A stretch of DNA of 64,000 bases from Frondihabitans sp. Leaf304 (lineage in GTDB: Bacteria; Actinomycetota; Actinomycetes; Actinomycetales; Microbacteriaceae). Shown here one piece after another: positions 1 through 8,416 of the stretch. Location of the stretch: the NCBI RefSeq assembly GCF_001423105.1, contig NZ_LMNV01000002.1:460744-524743 (forward strand), written 5' to 3'. Under the pieces are notes generated by a model. It was not told the DNA's origin and ran no database searches. It saw nothing but the letters and a program-made list of their open reading frames with translations. A program made the translations under genes and the position numbers. Numbering within the stretch: position 1 is the stretch's first letter; every line of letters begins with the position of its first letter.

Positions 1-144
1 GAACTCGCTCCGGCCGGAGCCCTGACGGGCCTGGCAAAGCGCGGACTGCGCGCCCCCGACGGCGGCAAGCTTCCGACCGTCGCCATTACTTCACCCGACG
101 ACCTCCAGGCCGCCGTCGATCTGCTCGAGGGAGCTTCTGCATGA
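1..144 (+). CDS. fabD: FabD, malonyl-CoA:ACP transacylase, C-terminal end
   Basis: The window opens inside this gene; only the last 47 codons are present. The reading frame runs from base 1 to a TGA at 142-144 and contains LAPAGALTGLAKRGL, the pattern typical of the FabD C-terminal region, followed by a short helical tail. FabD moves malonyl from CoA to acyl carrier protein in cytosolic type II fatty acid synthesis. The stop overlaps the fabH start (ATGA), so the two are translationally coupled. The identification rests on this short match plus the strongly conserved actinobacterial order fabD-fabH-acpP-fabF. Confidence 0.85.
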   Translation, partial: ELAPAGALTGLAKRGLRAPDGGKLPTVAITSPDDLQAAVDLLEGASA

Positions 145-1157
145 CCAACCCGACACCCGCTCTGCTGCAGAATCCTCAGAGGCAGTTCACCCGGATCCTG
201 AGCTTCGGCGCAGCCCGCGGCGACGTCGTCGTGCCCAACGCCGACATCATCGAGCCGATCAACTCGTCTGACGAGTGGATCCGGCAGCGTACCGGCGTGA
301 TCACACGCATGCGAGCGAGCCGAGAGATCGACGCGATCGACCTCGCCGAGACCGCCTCCCGGGAGGCCATCGAGAAGGCGGGCATCGACCCCGCGAAGAT
401 CGGCGCCGTGCTCGTCGCGACGATCAGCAACACGGTGCCGACGCCGTCGATGGCGGCACTGCTCGCCGAGCGAGTCGGTGCGAACCCGGCCGCTGCGTAC
501 GACATCAGCGCAGCCTGCGCCGGCTACACCTACGGAATCGCCCAGGCCGACGCGCTCATCAAGTCCGGAATCGCCGAGTACGTGCTCGTCGTGGGGGCCG
601 AGAAGCTCTCCGACGTCATCGATCCGACCGATCGTTCGATCTCGTTCCTACTCGCCGACGGCGCCGGTGCGGCGATCGTCGGGCCGAGCGAGACCCCCGG
701 AATCTCGCCCACCGTCTGGGGCTCCGACGGGTCGAAATGGGAGACCATCGGCATGACCGCCACGACGCGCGAATACCGCGAGGGCGCGGGAGAGGTCGCC
801 TGGCCGACCATTCGCCAGGAGGGCCAGACCGTGTTCCGCTGGGCCGTCTGGGAGATGGCCAAGGTCGCCAAGCAGGCTCTCGAGAAGGCTGGCATCGAGG
901 CCTCCGACCTCGCCGCCTTCGTGCCACACCAGGCCAACATGCGCATCATCGACGAGTTCGCCAAGCAGCTCAAGCTTCCCGAGACCGTCGCGATCGGTCG
1001 TGACATCGAGACGACCGGCAACACGTCGGCCGCGAGCATTCCCCTGGCCACGCACCGCCTTCTCGCCGAACACCCCGAGCTGTCGGGCGGTCTGGCACTC
1101 CAGATCGGCTTCGGCGCGGGTCTCGTTTTCGGTGCCCAGGTGGTCGTTCTGCCCTGA
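141..1157 (+). CDS. fabH: Beta-ketoacyl-ACP synthase III (FabH)
   Basis: KAS III condenses a short acyl-CoA starter with malonyl-ACP, the first elongation step of type II fatty acid synthesis. The 338-residue protein has family-typical length and an intact Cys-His-Asn triad: Cys126 in SAACAGYTYG, His263 in PHQANMRI and Asn294 in TGNTSAAS. The thiolase-like N- and C-terminal halves are both complete. The ATG start overlaps the fabD stop by four bases and no other start is better placed. It is followed by acpP after a 117-base gap, so acpP may have its own promoter. In actinobacteria this enzyme often prefers branched starters, but substrate choice cannot be read from the sequence. Confidence 0.95.
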   Translation: MTNPTPALLQNPQRQFTRILSFGAARGDVVVPNADIIEPINSSDEWIRQRTGVITRMRASREIDAIDLAETASREAIEKAGIDPAKIGAVLVATISNTVPTPSMAALLAERVGANPAAAYDISAACAGYTYGIAQADALIKSGIAEYVLVVGAEKLSDVIDPTDRSISFLLADGAGAAIVGPSETPGISPTVWGSDGSKWETIGMTATTREYREGAGEVAWPTIRQEGQTVFRWAVWEMAKVAKQALEKAGIEASDLAAFVPHQANMRIIDEFAKQLKLPETVAIGRDIETTGNTSAASIPLATHRLLAEHPELSGGLALQIGFGAGLVFGAQVVVLP

Positions 1158-1274
1158 CCCCCGAGCACCTCGCACCCGCGGGGCACTCGAACCGGTTCCG
1201 CGCGCCGTGCACCCGCGTGGTAACCGTGCAATAAGATCTACCCGGTCACACCGTCACCCCCAAGGAGAGAAACA

Positions 1275-1523
1275 ATGGCACAGTCCACCGAAGAAGTCCT
1301 GGCCGGCCTGGCCGAGCTCGTCAACGACGAGACGGGTATCGCCACCGACACCGTCGAGATGGACAAGTCGTTCACCGACGACCTCGACATCGACTCCATC
1401 TCGATGATGACCATCGTCGTCAACGCCGAAGAGAAGTTCGACGTCAAGATCCCCGACGACGAGGTCAAGAACCTCAAGACCGTCGGCGATGCAGTCAACT
1501 TCATCACCAAGGCGCAGGGCTAA
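1275..1523 (+). CDS. acpP: Acyl carrier protein
   Basis: Small acidic acyl carrier protein of 82 residues that carries growing acyl chains on a phosphopantetheine arm. The attachment serine is Ser41 in the motif DIDSIS. An AAGGAG ribosome binding site lies 8 bases before the ATG. The 117-base gap upstream holds a possible -10 box, TAAGAT at 1232-1237, without a convincing -35. The gene sits between fabH and fabF, and a strong hairpin follows it, an arrangement that would let ACP be made in excess over the condensing enzymes. Confidence 0.96.
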   Translation: MAQSTEEVLAGLAELVNDETGIATDTVEMDKSFTDDLDIDSISMMTIVVNAEEKFDVKIPDDEVKNLKTVGDAVNFITKAQG

Positions 1524-1534
1524 GAGTCCTTCTG

Positions 1535-1565
1535 CTCGGCCCGCGTCCTCTCGACGCGGGCCGAG
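1535..1565 (+). terminator. Perfect 13-bp-arm hairpin between acpP and fabF
   Basis: CTCGGCCCGCGTC and its exact complement flank a 5-base loop (ctctc). Only a weak T-stretch follows, so this is better read as a partial terminator or mRNA-stabilising 3' structure that raises acpP output relative to fabF than as a full stop. Confidence 0.6.
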
Positions 1566-1611
1566 CGCTGTTTCCGGGGTGCGCCGCATCCCGACCACTT
1601 AGGAGACCACT

Positions 1612-2871
1612 GTGACCACAAGCACCCCCAAAAAGATCGTCGTCACCGGCATCGGCGCGACGACGCCCCTCGGCGGCACTTTCACTGCCAGCTGGGAAGC
1701 CCTGCTCGCCAAAGAGAGCGGCATCTCGACCATCGAGGCAGACTGGGTCGAGGCGTACGACCTCCCCGTCCGTTTCGCAGGTCAGATCAAAGTCAACCCG
1801 TCCGAGGTGCTCACCCGTCAAGAGACGAAGCGACTCGACCCGTCGAGCCAGTACGCACTCATCGCCGCCCGTGAGGCATGGGCTGACGCCGGCTCCCCCG
1901 ATGTCGTGCCCGAGCGTCTGCTCGTCGACTGGGCGACAGGGATCGGCGGCATTTGGACTCTGACCGACGGCATGGACACCCTGCGCGAAAAGGGCCCCCG
2001 CCGCGTGCTGCCCATGACGGTTCCGATGCTGATGGCCAATGGCCCGGCAGCGGCCGTGTCGATGGACCTCGGTGCCCGCGCCGGAGCCCGCACGGTGCTC
2101 TCCGCGTGCGCGTCGAGCACCGAGTCGCTCGTGAACGCCTACGAGCACCTGCAGCTCGGCCACGCCGACATCGTCGTCACGGGCGGGTCGGAAGCAGCGA
2201 TCCACCCGCTTCCCCTGGCCGCGTTCGCCTCCATGCACGCTCTGTCGACGCGTGCCGACGACCCGGCGACCGCCTCGCGTCCCTACGACGTCACGCGCGA
2301 CGGCTTCGTGCTCGGCGAAGGAGCGGGAGCGCTCGTCCTCGAGACAGAAGAGCACGCCCTGGCCCGTGGCGCCCGCATCTATGCTGAGGTGTTGGGTGGC
2401 GGAGTCACGAGCGACGCCTTCCACATCACCGCGCCCGACCCCGAGGGCACCGGGGCTGCGCGCGCCGTCATCGAAGCGCTGAGCTCGTCCGACGTCGAGC
2501 GTGAGCAGGTCGTGCACATCAACGCGCACGCGACCTCGACCCCAGTGGGCGACGTCGCCGAATACCACGCTCTCCTCCGCGTCTTCGGCGACCACCTGCC
2601 CAACATCGCGATCTCGGCCACCAAGGCGTCGACCGGTCACCTCCTCGGTGGCGCGGGTGCTATCGAGGCGGCCTTCACCGTGAAGGCGCTGAGCAGCCGA
2701 ACCGCTCCCCCGACGATCAACACGACGCAGACCGACGACGAGATCGACATCGACCTCGTCACGGAGCCTCGGGCTCTCCCCGCCGAGGGTGAGATCGTGG
2801 CGATCTCGACGTCGTTCGGGTTCGGCGGCCACAACGCCGTGATCGCGCTGCGGAGCTGGCCTCAGGCGTAG
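1612..2871 (+). CDS. fabF: Beta-ketoacyl-ACP synthase II (FabF)
   Basis: KAS II elongates acyl-ACP with malonyl-ACP. The 419-residue protein carries the full catalytic set: Cys166 in SACASSTES, His306 in NAHATSTPVGD, and His343 in TGHLLGGAG with the preceding Lys of KAST. Translation starts at GTG 1612, preceded by TAGGAGACCACT, giving a good Shine-Dalgarno match. It closes the fatty acid operon, with a strong intrinsic terminator directly downstream. Confidence 0.95.
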   Translation: MTTSTPKKIVVTGIGATTPLGGTFTASWEALLAKESGISTIEADWVEAYDLPVRFAGQIKVNPSEVLTRQETKRLDPSSQYALIAAREAWADAGSPDVVPERLLVDWATGIGGIWTLTDGMDTLREKGPRRVLPMTVPMLMANGPAAAVSMDLGARAGARTVLSACASSTESLVNAYEHLQLGHADIVVTGGSEAAIHPLPLAAFASMHALSTRADDPATASRPYDVTRDGFVLGEGAGALVLETEEHALARGARIYAEVLGGGVTSDAFHITAPDPEGTGAARAVIEALSSSDVEREQVVHINAHATSTPVGDVAEYHALLRVFGDHLPNIAISATKASTGHLLGGAGAIEAAFTVKALSSRTAPPTINTTQTDDEIDIDLVTEPRALPAEGEIVAISTSFGFGGHNAVIALRSWPQA

Positions 2872-2882
2872 CCGCACGCGCA

Positions 2883-2920
2883 CGAAGGCCCGACCACCCC
2901 GCGGGGTGGTCGGGCCTTCG
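2883..2920 (+). terminator. Terminator of the fatty acid synthesis operon
   Basis: A GC-rich hairpin with arms CGAAGGCCCGACCACC and GGTGGTCGGGCCTTCG around a short CCGCGG-type loop, followed by TCTT. It lies 12 bases after the fabF stop and also faces the end of the convergent DUF3145 gene, so it may serve both strands. Confidence 0.85.
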
Positions 2921-2991
2921 TCTTGCGCCCTCCCCGATGTCGAACGGGAGGGCACGTGAAGCAGCTTGCGGAGGGTCGACGCCTGTGCGCG

Positions 2992-3507
2992 CTAGCCGAC
3001 CTTGTGCAGCCACACGACGGGGTTGCCCTCGCTCGCGTGGCGGAACGGCTCGAGCTCGTCATCCCACGCCTGTCCGAGAGCGAGACGCAACTCGCGGTGC
3101 AACTCGAGCGTGTTGGATCCTGCGATCTCCATCGCGTAGCGAATGCGATCTTCGGGGATGACCGTGTTGCCGGCCGAGTCGGTCTGCGCGAAGAAAACGC
3201 CGAGGTCGGGCGTGTGCATCCAGCGACCGCCGTCGGCATGGCTTGAGGGGTCTTCGGTCACCTCGTAGCGGAGGTGCTCCCAGCCGCGCAGGGCAGAGGC
3301 GATCTGGGCTCCGGTGCCTACCGGACCCTCCCAGAAGAACTCGGCGCGCAGGGCGCCCTTGAGCACGGGCTGCTCGCCCCACGAGAAGTTGACAGCCGTG
3401 CCGAGGGCGCGACCAGCAGCCCACTCGACATGCGGGCTCAAAGCTCTGGGCGACGAGTGGACGAAGAGCACGCCACGCGTCACCGCGGTGTTGGTTATTT
3501 CAGCCAC
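2992..3507 (-). CDS. DUF3145 family protein
   Basis: A 171-residue cytosolic protein matching the actinobacterial DUF3145 family, whose function is unknown. Recognisable stretches are GVLFVHSSPRALSPHVEWA near the N-terminus and WDDELEPFRHASEG near the C-terminus. The start chosen is GTG at 3507 because GGAG lies six bases upstream on the minus strand; an ORF extension further upstream lacks a ribosome binding site. The gene is commonly found beside the fab operon in actinobacteria, as here, convergent with fabF. No signal peptide or membrane segment is visible. Confidence 0.8.
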   Translation of the reverse strand: MAEITNTAVTRGVLFVHSSPRALSPHVEWAAGRALGTAVNFSWGEQPVLKGALRAEFFWEGPVGTGAQIASALRGWEHLRYEVTEDPSSHADGGRWMHTPDLGVFFAQTDSAGNTVIPEDRIRYAMEIAGSNTLELHRELRLALGQAWDDELEPFRHASEGNPVVWLHKVG

Positions 3508-3689
3508 AGTTTTCTCCACTCGATTAGGTGCGACTTCCCCATCGACCTGTGAGTGGAACAAACGTGGTACTTCGTGAAGTATGGCTGATGCGGCTGGGTA
3601 ATGACAAGTGTGTGATTCCTGTGTGCCCGGTCGGGGGTCAGATGCCTGCTCTCGAGGGCCGCGCCTGTATTGAGGAGCCCCGGCTGGCA

Positions 3690-3850
3690 GGAATTCAGGA
3701 TCCGGCGCCGGCCCCGCTCAACACAGGAGCATCGCGCGCGGACTCAGGCGCATCCTCGCGTCTGCGTCCCGCGTTCAGGAGGAGCGGCTCTTCGCGCGCC
3801 TGAACTCAGGAGCACGGCGTCGGCGCACCTGAAGTCAGGAGCAGTCGAAC
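3690..3850. repeat. Degenerate ~30 bp-spaced array with CCTGA-TCAGG palindromes
   Basis: The 395-base gene-free stretch 3508-3902 contains repeated CAGGAGC or CAGGA motifs at about 3695, 3723, 3743, 3775, 3805 and 3835. The last three lie exactly 30 bases apart. Two units share the palindrome CCTGA-A(C/G)-TCAGG followed by AGC. The copies are too short and too diverged for a CRISPR. The rest of the gap shows no gene. Confidence 0.5.
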
Positions 3851-3902
3851 GAGCAGACGACGACTCCGCGCGGCGGCACCCGAACCGGGGAGCCGCGAGT
3901 GG

Positions 3903-5549
3903 CTATTTCGCGTCGGCGTACGACTCGACGGTCGCCACCGTCACCGGAAAGCGCACGGGAGCCTGCCCGAAGAGCAGCCGCCCCGCCTCGGCGGCAGCGC
4001 CCTCGACCAGGGCGACCACCTCAGCGGCGACATCGGCGGGCGTGTGGACGACGACCTCGTCGTGCAGGAAGAACACGAGGTGCGGTGCGTCCGGGCCATG
4101 CCCGAACCGCGTGTCGAGCGAACGGCGGAGGGCACCCATCCAGCAGAGCGCCCATTCGGCTGCGGTGCCCTGCACGACGAAGTTGCGGGTGAAACGACCC
4201 CAGGCGCGGCGCCCCGCCCCGACGTCGCCGACGCCCACCTCGGGGGGCGGTGGCGCGAGGTCGTCGCCCGCTGCAGACGAGGGATCGGGCGAGGTGCGCC
4301 CCAGGAGTGTGTGCACCACGCCGCCGCCCTCACCGACCCGGGCCGCGTCTTCGACGAGCTTGATCGCCTTCGGAAAGGCGCGGGTGAGACGCGGCATGAG
4401 CCGCCCACCATCGCCCGAGGTGGCACCGTACATGGCGCCGAGCATCGCGACTTTCGCCTCGGCGCGGGTCGCCACGGCGCCGGACGCGACGATCCCCTCG
4501 TAGAGGTCTCCGGCGCCGGCCCGCGCCATGGCGTCGTCGTGGGAGAGGGCGGTCAGGATCCTGGGCTCCAATTGCGAGGCGTCGGCGACCACGAGGGCCC
4601 ACCCCGGGTCGGCCACCACGGCGCCGCGCACCGCCTTCGGCAGTTGCAGGGCTCCCCCGCCCGAGGTACCCCAGCGGCCGGTCGCTGCGGCGGCCGGGAC
4701 GTAGTCGGGCCGGAAACGCCCACCCGCGACCCAGGCGTCGAGCCAGGCCCAGCCATTGGCGACGAGGAGGCGCTGCTTCTTCTTGTAGGCGAGCAGGGGC
4801 GGGATTGCCGGGTGATCGAGCTGCTGGAGCTCCCACTGCCGGGTCGTGCGTACCGCGAGCCCGGCGCCTCGCAGGGCCTTAATCAACTCGGCCGGCGAAT
4901 CGGGGTTGAGGTCGGGCGTTCCGAGCTCGCGTCGGACAGCCGCGAGATCGGTGAGCATCAGGGCAGGGCGCTGGCCAGGGTGCGGCTTGGGGCCGAGGGC
5001 GACCGTGAGGAGGGCGTCGTGCGTCGACGCCGACCACGGAATGCCGCGCGCTCGCATCTCGGCGGCGATCAGGGCACCCGTCGACTCGGCGGCGACGAGC
5101 AGTTCGAGCTGACCGCGCTGGGAAGAGGCTTCAATGGCCGCACGCTGCAGCAGGAACTCGCCGACCGGATCGGGCAGCGACTCGCGCTCGACGACGAACA
5201 GCGCGTCGGCGGATACCGGCGGAGCCTGGCCGGCATCCCACGGGCCCGCACCGCCCCGATGAATGTCGGAGCCGATCGTGAATTCGGAGGCCCGCAGAAT
5301 CGCGTGCGCGAGGCGCAGGTCAACGCATCGATCGACGTGGAGGCCGTTTGCGAGCAGCTGGGGATACCACCGCGCGGTGTCGTCCCAGACCCACCGCGTG
5401 GCGACCGCTTCACCGCGCTCGATTTCGCCGGCGAGATCGGAGCCCAGGATCCGGCGCACCGACCCCGACCGAAGTGCCCCGGCCTCGTCACGCCCGATCA
5501 CCGTCACCTCGATCGACTCGTCGGGCAGACGAACGAGACACGTGAACAT
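3903..5549 (-). CDS. PolA-like family A DNA polymerase (annotated elsewhere as bifunctional 3'-5' exonuclease/DNA polymerase)
   Basis: A 548-residue protein related to the Klenow part of DNA polymerase I, in the actinobacterial family distinct from the main PolA. Polymerase motif A is seen as VVADASQLEPRIL, motif B as KVAMLGAMYG and motif C as FLHDEVVVHTP, so the metal-binding aspartates appear kept. Motif B has Leu where E. coli Pol I has Phe762. The N-terminal ~150 residues resemble the exonuclease fold (region LANGLHVDRCVDLRLAHAIL), but the usual DxE motif is not evident, so proofreading is doubtful. Start: ATG at 5549, seven bases after TAGAAT, pointing to a leaderless mRNA; a longer in-frame extension runs into DUF1684 and is rejected. 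Confidence 0.8.
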   Translation of the reverse strand: MFTCLVRLPDESIEVTVIGRDEAGALRSGSVRRILGSDLAGEIERGEAVATRWVWDDTARWYPQLLANGLHVDRCVDLRLAHAILRASEFTIGSDIHRGGAGPWDAGQAPPVSADALFVVERESLPDPVGEFLLQRAAIEASSQRGQLELLVAAESTGALIAAEMRARGIPWSASTHDALLTVALGPKPHPGQRPALMLTDLAAVRRELGTPDLNPDSPAELIKALRGAGLAVRTTRQWELQQLDHPAIPPLLAYKKKQRLLVANGWAWLDAWVAGGRFRPDYVPAAAATGRWGTSGGGALQLPKAVRGAVVADPGWALVVADASQLEPRILTALSHDDAMARAGAGDLYEGIVASGAVATRAEAKVAMLGAMYGATSGDGGRLMPRLTRAFPKAIKLVEDAARVGEGGGVVHTLLGRTSPDPSSAAGDDLAPPPPEVGVGDVGAGRRAWGRFTRNFVVQGTAAEWALCWMGALRRSLDTRFGHGPDAPHLVFFLHDEVVVHTPADVAAEVVALVEGAAAEAGRLLFGQAPVRFPVTVATVESYADAK

Positions 5550-5584
5550 TTGTTCGATTCTAGGTGGCGGGCGCGTCTGGACTG

Positions 5585-6454
5585 CTATTCGTGCAGGAGC
5601 GAGCCGTCTTTGGAGAGGACGTTCTTCTCCCCCGCCTCGATGGCTACGGCGAAACGGTTCTGCTTCGGCGGGATGGGGCAGTTGAAGTTGTACGAGAAGG
5701 CGCACGGCGGCAGAACGGCGCGGTTGAAGTCGAGGGTGATGGTGCCATCGTCGTTCGGGGTCGGGAACAGGAAGCGCCCGACAGAGTAGGTCGAGTCGCC
5801 GTTGGTGGCGTCGCCGAACACCAGCTGCAGCAGGTCTCCGTCGCCCGCGGGAAAAGCGGCCAACTCGTAGTCGACCCCGCCACGGCTGAAGCGGATGAGG
5901 CCGGGCAGGGGCTTCGGACGGCTGAGGTCGAGGTCTTTCTGGTGTCGGATGTCGACCTCGGTTCCCTCCGCAGTCGGTACCCACGCGGCCGTCACGACCC
6001 ACGACGGATCGAACGGGAATGCGTCGATGTCGCCGAACGCCTCGACGGCCTCGGCGGCGGGGTTCCAGACCCGAAGAGCGTAGGTGCTGCGGTCGTCGTT
6101 AGCGATCACAGTGCCGGTGGAGCCGTCGGCGAAAGCGATCGTCGAGGGGGTAATTGCATCGTCGCCCGAGACGTAGACCGTGCCGTCGACGGGATCGCCG
6201 TCGACGATGATGCCGTCGGCGGCCGCTGCGGTGACGGCGAGGCCGCCGAGACCCTTCGGTGCAGGAGCCCACCGCCCAGGCACCCCGTAGATCGGCTGCT
6301 CGGACTCGACCCACTGGGTGTTCGTCAGCGCGAGCGGGCCCTGGGGGCTCTGCGCTCGTCGAAGGCGTCGCTGGTGGAACTCGGCGAGGTCGGCCTCGGG
6401 GTCGGCTGCGTTGGTTTCGGCGGGGCTGCTGTCGGCGCTGCTCGTCTCAGTCAT
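5585..6454 (-). CDS. DUF1684 domain-containing protein
   Basis: A 289-residue soluble protein of the DUF1684 family. The C-terminal half carries the family signature GRFLFPTPNDDGTITLDFNRA followed by PPCAFSYNFNCPIPP. No biochemical role is established for this family. There is no signal peptide. The ATG at 6454 is preceded by GGATCC acting as a purine-rich site. The gene is 35 bases upstream of the PolA-like gene on the same strand, and the latter appears to have its own promoter in the gap. Confidence 0.8.
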   Translation of the reverse strand: MTETSSADSSPAETNAADPEADLAEFHQRRLRRAQSPQGPLALTNTQWVESEQPIYGVPGRWAPAPKGLGGLAVTAAAADGIIVDGDPVDGTVYVSGDDAITPSTIAFADGSTGTVIANDDRSTYALRVWNPAAEAVEAFGDIDAFPFDPSWVVTAAWVPTAEGTEVDIRHQKDLDLSRPKPLPGLIRFSRGGVDYELAAFPAGDGDLLQLVFGDATNGDSTYSVGRFLFPTPNDDGTITLDFNRAVLPPCAFSYNFNCPIPPKQNRFAVAIEAGEKNVLSKDGSLLHE

Positions 6455-6538
6455 GATGGATCCAACGTAGAAGGTGCCCCCGACATTTCCGCCAGGACCG
6501 GCGCGTCACCACGCGGTGCCTGACAACAGGCAGTGCTT

Positions 6539-6598
6539 GACACCACCGATCGGCCGCGACACCGCCCATAGGCGGGTGCGCGGCCGAAAGGTGGTGTC
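6539..6598. repeat. 60-bp intergenic palindrome, copy A
   Basis: A near-palindrome starting GACACCACC and ending GGTGGTGTC, with inner arms rich in CGGCCGCG. It has the same length and matching ends as the element at 60917-60976, including the internal GACACC and CCGAAAGG blocks. It sits 8 bases after the end of the FMN reductase gene, so it may also terminate that minus-strand transcript. Confidence 0.65.
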
Positions 6599-6606
6599 GG
6601 CGATGC

Positions 6607-7233
6607 CTAGCTGTCGGCAGAGAGACGCCGCAGCTGCTCCTCGAACGGCACCACGCCGTCGAACGCGTCGTCGCGAGCCGTCGAGTGACCCGAGACGAGA
6701 TCGGCGAACTGGGCGCCCGCCCGAGCTACCCGGTCGGGCAGGGTGGTCGTGGTCTCGTCCCCCGAGCCCCAATCCTCCGAGGCCGCGAACACGCCGAACG
6801 GAGCGACCACCGCGCGGAGGTACGAGAACAGGGGGCGCAGCGCGAAGTCGAGCACCATCGAGTGGCGCGCGGTTCCGGCGGTCGCCCCGATGAGGACGGG
6901 CGTGCCCGACAACGAGTCTTTGTCGATCACGTCGAAGAACGACTTGAACAGGCCGCTGTACGAGGCGGTGAAGACCGGAGTGACGGCAATGACGCCGTCA
7001 GCCGACGTCACGGCGGTGATGGCAGTGTCGAGCGCGGGTGAGGGGAACCCGGTCAGCAGGTTGTCGGTGATGTCGTGCGCGAGGTCGCGCAACTCGACGA
7101 CGGTGACCTCGACCTGGTCGCCGTGCTCCGCGAGGGAGCGGACGGTGGCCTCGGCCAGACGGTCGGCGAGCAGGCGTGTCGAGGAGGGCTGGCTTAGGCC
7201 GGCAGCCACGACGGCGATGTGCTTGAGAGGCAT
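6607..7233 (-). CDS. NAD(P)H-dependent FMN reductase (CE1759-type)
   Basis: A 208-residue flavodoxin-fold reductase expected to supply reduced FMN to the monooxygenase encoded just upstream. The N-terminal beta strand and phosphate loop IAVVAAGLSQPSSTRLLAD and the TPVFTASYSGLFKSFFD segment are typical of NADPH-dependent FMN reductases. The ATG at 7233 is preceded by AAGGATCC, a usable ribosome binding site. It lies 19 bases downstream of the LLM oxidoreductase on the same strand; this oxygenase/reductase pairing is standard for two-component flavin systems. Substrate unknown. Confidence 0.85.
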   Translation of the reverse strand: MPLKHIAVVAAGLSQPSSTRLLADRLAEATVRSLAEHGDQVEVTVVELRDLAHDITDNLLTGFPSPALDTAITAVTSADGVIAVTPVFTASYSGLFKSFFDVIDKDSLSGTPVLIGATAGTARHSMVLDFALRPLFSYLRAVVAPFGVFAASEDWGSGDETTTTLPDRVARAGAQFADLVSGHSTARDDAFDGVVPFEEQLRRLSADS

Positions 7234-7252
7234 GGTGGCGGATCCTTGGTGT

Positions 7253-8368
7253 CTAGAGCGCGGAAACAGCGAGGGCAGCGTCGCGCTTTGCGACCTGCGA
7301 CGAGTGGGTGGGCGCATCCGGAACGTCGGAGGGGCGTCCGACGGCGAACTCGCGACGCAGCACCGGCACGACCTCGGAGCCGAGCAGGTCGAGCTGCTCG
7401 AGGACGGTCTTGAGCGGCAATCCGGCGTGGTCGATGAGGAAGAGCTGGCGCTGGTAGTCGCCCACGTAGTCGCGGAATCCGAGCGTGCGGTCGATGACCT
7501 CCTGCGGGCTGCCGACGGTGAGGGGGGTCTGCGCGGTGAAGTCTTCCATCGAGGGGCCGTGACCGTAGACGGGCGCGTTGTCGAAGTAGGGGCGGAACTG
7601 CTTCACGGCGTCCTGCGAGTTCTTCGCCATGAACACCTGGCCGCCGAGGCCGACGATCGCCTGCGCGGCGGTGCCGTGGCCGTAGTGCTCGAAGCGCTCC
7701 CGGTACAGCTTGACCATCTGGGCGGTGTGCGAGGCGGGCCAGAAGATGTGGTTCGCGAAGAATCCATCGCCGTAGTACGCGGCCTGCTCGGCGATCTCGG
7801 TCGAACGGATCGAACCGTGCCACACGAACGGCGCCACGTCGTCGAGGGGGCGCGGGGTCGCAGTGAAGCCCTGAAGGGGCGTACGGAAGTGACCCTTCCA
7901 GTCGACGACCTCCTCCGTCCAGAGGCGGTGCAGCAGGGCATAGTTCTCGATGGCGAGGTTGATGCCCTGGCGGATGTCCTTGCCGAACCAGGGGTAGACC
8001 GGGCCGGTGTTTCCGCGACCGAGGGTCAGGTCGATACGGCCGTCGGTGATGTGCTGCAGGAGCGCGTAGTCTTCGGCGATCTTCACCGGATCGTTGGTGG
8101 TGATGAGGGCGGTCGCCGTACTGAGCAGGAGCTTTTCGGTCTGAGCCGCGATCATGGCGAGAAGAGTGGTCGTCGAGGAGTTCACGAACGGCGGGTTGTG
8201 GTGCTCACCTGCGGCGAAGACGTCGAGGCCGACCTCTTCGGCATGCTTCGCGATCGTGATCATCGCTTTGAGACGCTCGTGCTCGGTCGGCGTGATACCG
8301 GTGGTCGGGTCGGTGGTGATGTCGCCGACGGAGAAGACGCCGAACTGCATGCCGCTCTTGTTTTCCAT
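7253..8368 (-). CDS. LLM class flavin-dependent oxidoreductase (luciferase-like monooxygenase)
   Basis: A 371-residue bacterial luciferase-like monooxygenase (CE1758-type). It is a TIM-barrel protein with recognisable GEHHNPPFVNSS, LGRGNTGPVYPWFG and HGSIRSTEIAEQAAYYGDG segments. It probably uses FMNH2 made by the reductase encoded directly downstream to oxidise an unidentified organic substrate. The start ATG at 8368 lies six bases after TAGGGT, although a second -10 and a -35 overlap an inverted-repeat operator a little further upstream; an alternative start is the Met at residue 7. The 18-bp operator suggests substrate-responsive repression by a regulator not found in this window. Confidence 0.85.
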   Translation of the reverse strand: MENKSGMQFGVFSVGDITTDPTTGITPTEHERLKAMITIAKHAEEVGLDVFAAGEHHNPPFVNSSTTTLLAMIAAQTEKLLLSTATALITTNDPVKIAEDYALLQHITDGRIDLTLGRGNTGPVYPWFGKDIRQGINLAIENYALLHRLWTEEVVDWKGHFRTPLQGFTATPRPLDDVAPFVWHGSIRSTEIAEQAAYYGDGFFANHIFWPASHTAQMVKLYRERFEHYGHGTAAQAIVGLGGQVFMAKNSQDAVKQFRPYFDNAPVYGHGPSMEDFTAQTPLTVGSPQEVIDRTLGFRDYVGDYQRQLFLIDHAGLPLKTVLEQLDLLGSEVVPVLRREFAVGRPSDVPDAPTHSSQVAKRDAALAVSAL

Positions 8369-8384
8369 GTTCTCACCCTACGTC

Positions 8385-8416
8385 ATTTGTATGCGTCTGC
8401 ATACAGTTGGGTTCAA
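8385..8416 (-). promoter_or_regulatory. Promoter with 18-bp operator palindrome for the LLM/FMN reductase pair
   Basis: TGTATGC-gtct-GCATACA (8388-8405) is a perfect 7+4+7 inverted repeat. On the minus strand it lies between a possible -35 (TTGAAC, 8416-8411) and a possible -10 (TACAAA, 8391-8386). TGTAT/ATACA half-sites are typical of GntR-type and some other one-component repressors. The surrounding 229-base gap holds nothing else recognisable. Confidence 0.6.

Noticed and set aside
3690-3850. CRISPR-like spacing of repeated CAGGAGC motifs
   Set aside because: Repeats are 7-12 bases, imperfect and unevenly spaced on the left side; no cas genes are present.
3903-6002. Longer start for the PolA-like gene reaching 6002
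   Set aside because: The extension overlaps DUF1684 in another frame and is low-complexity; ATG 5549 has a clean -10 box just upstream.
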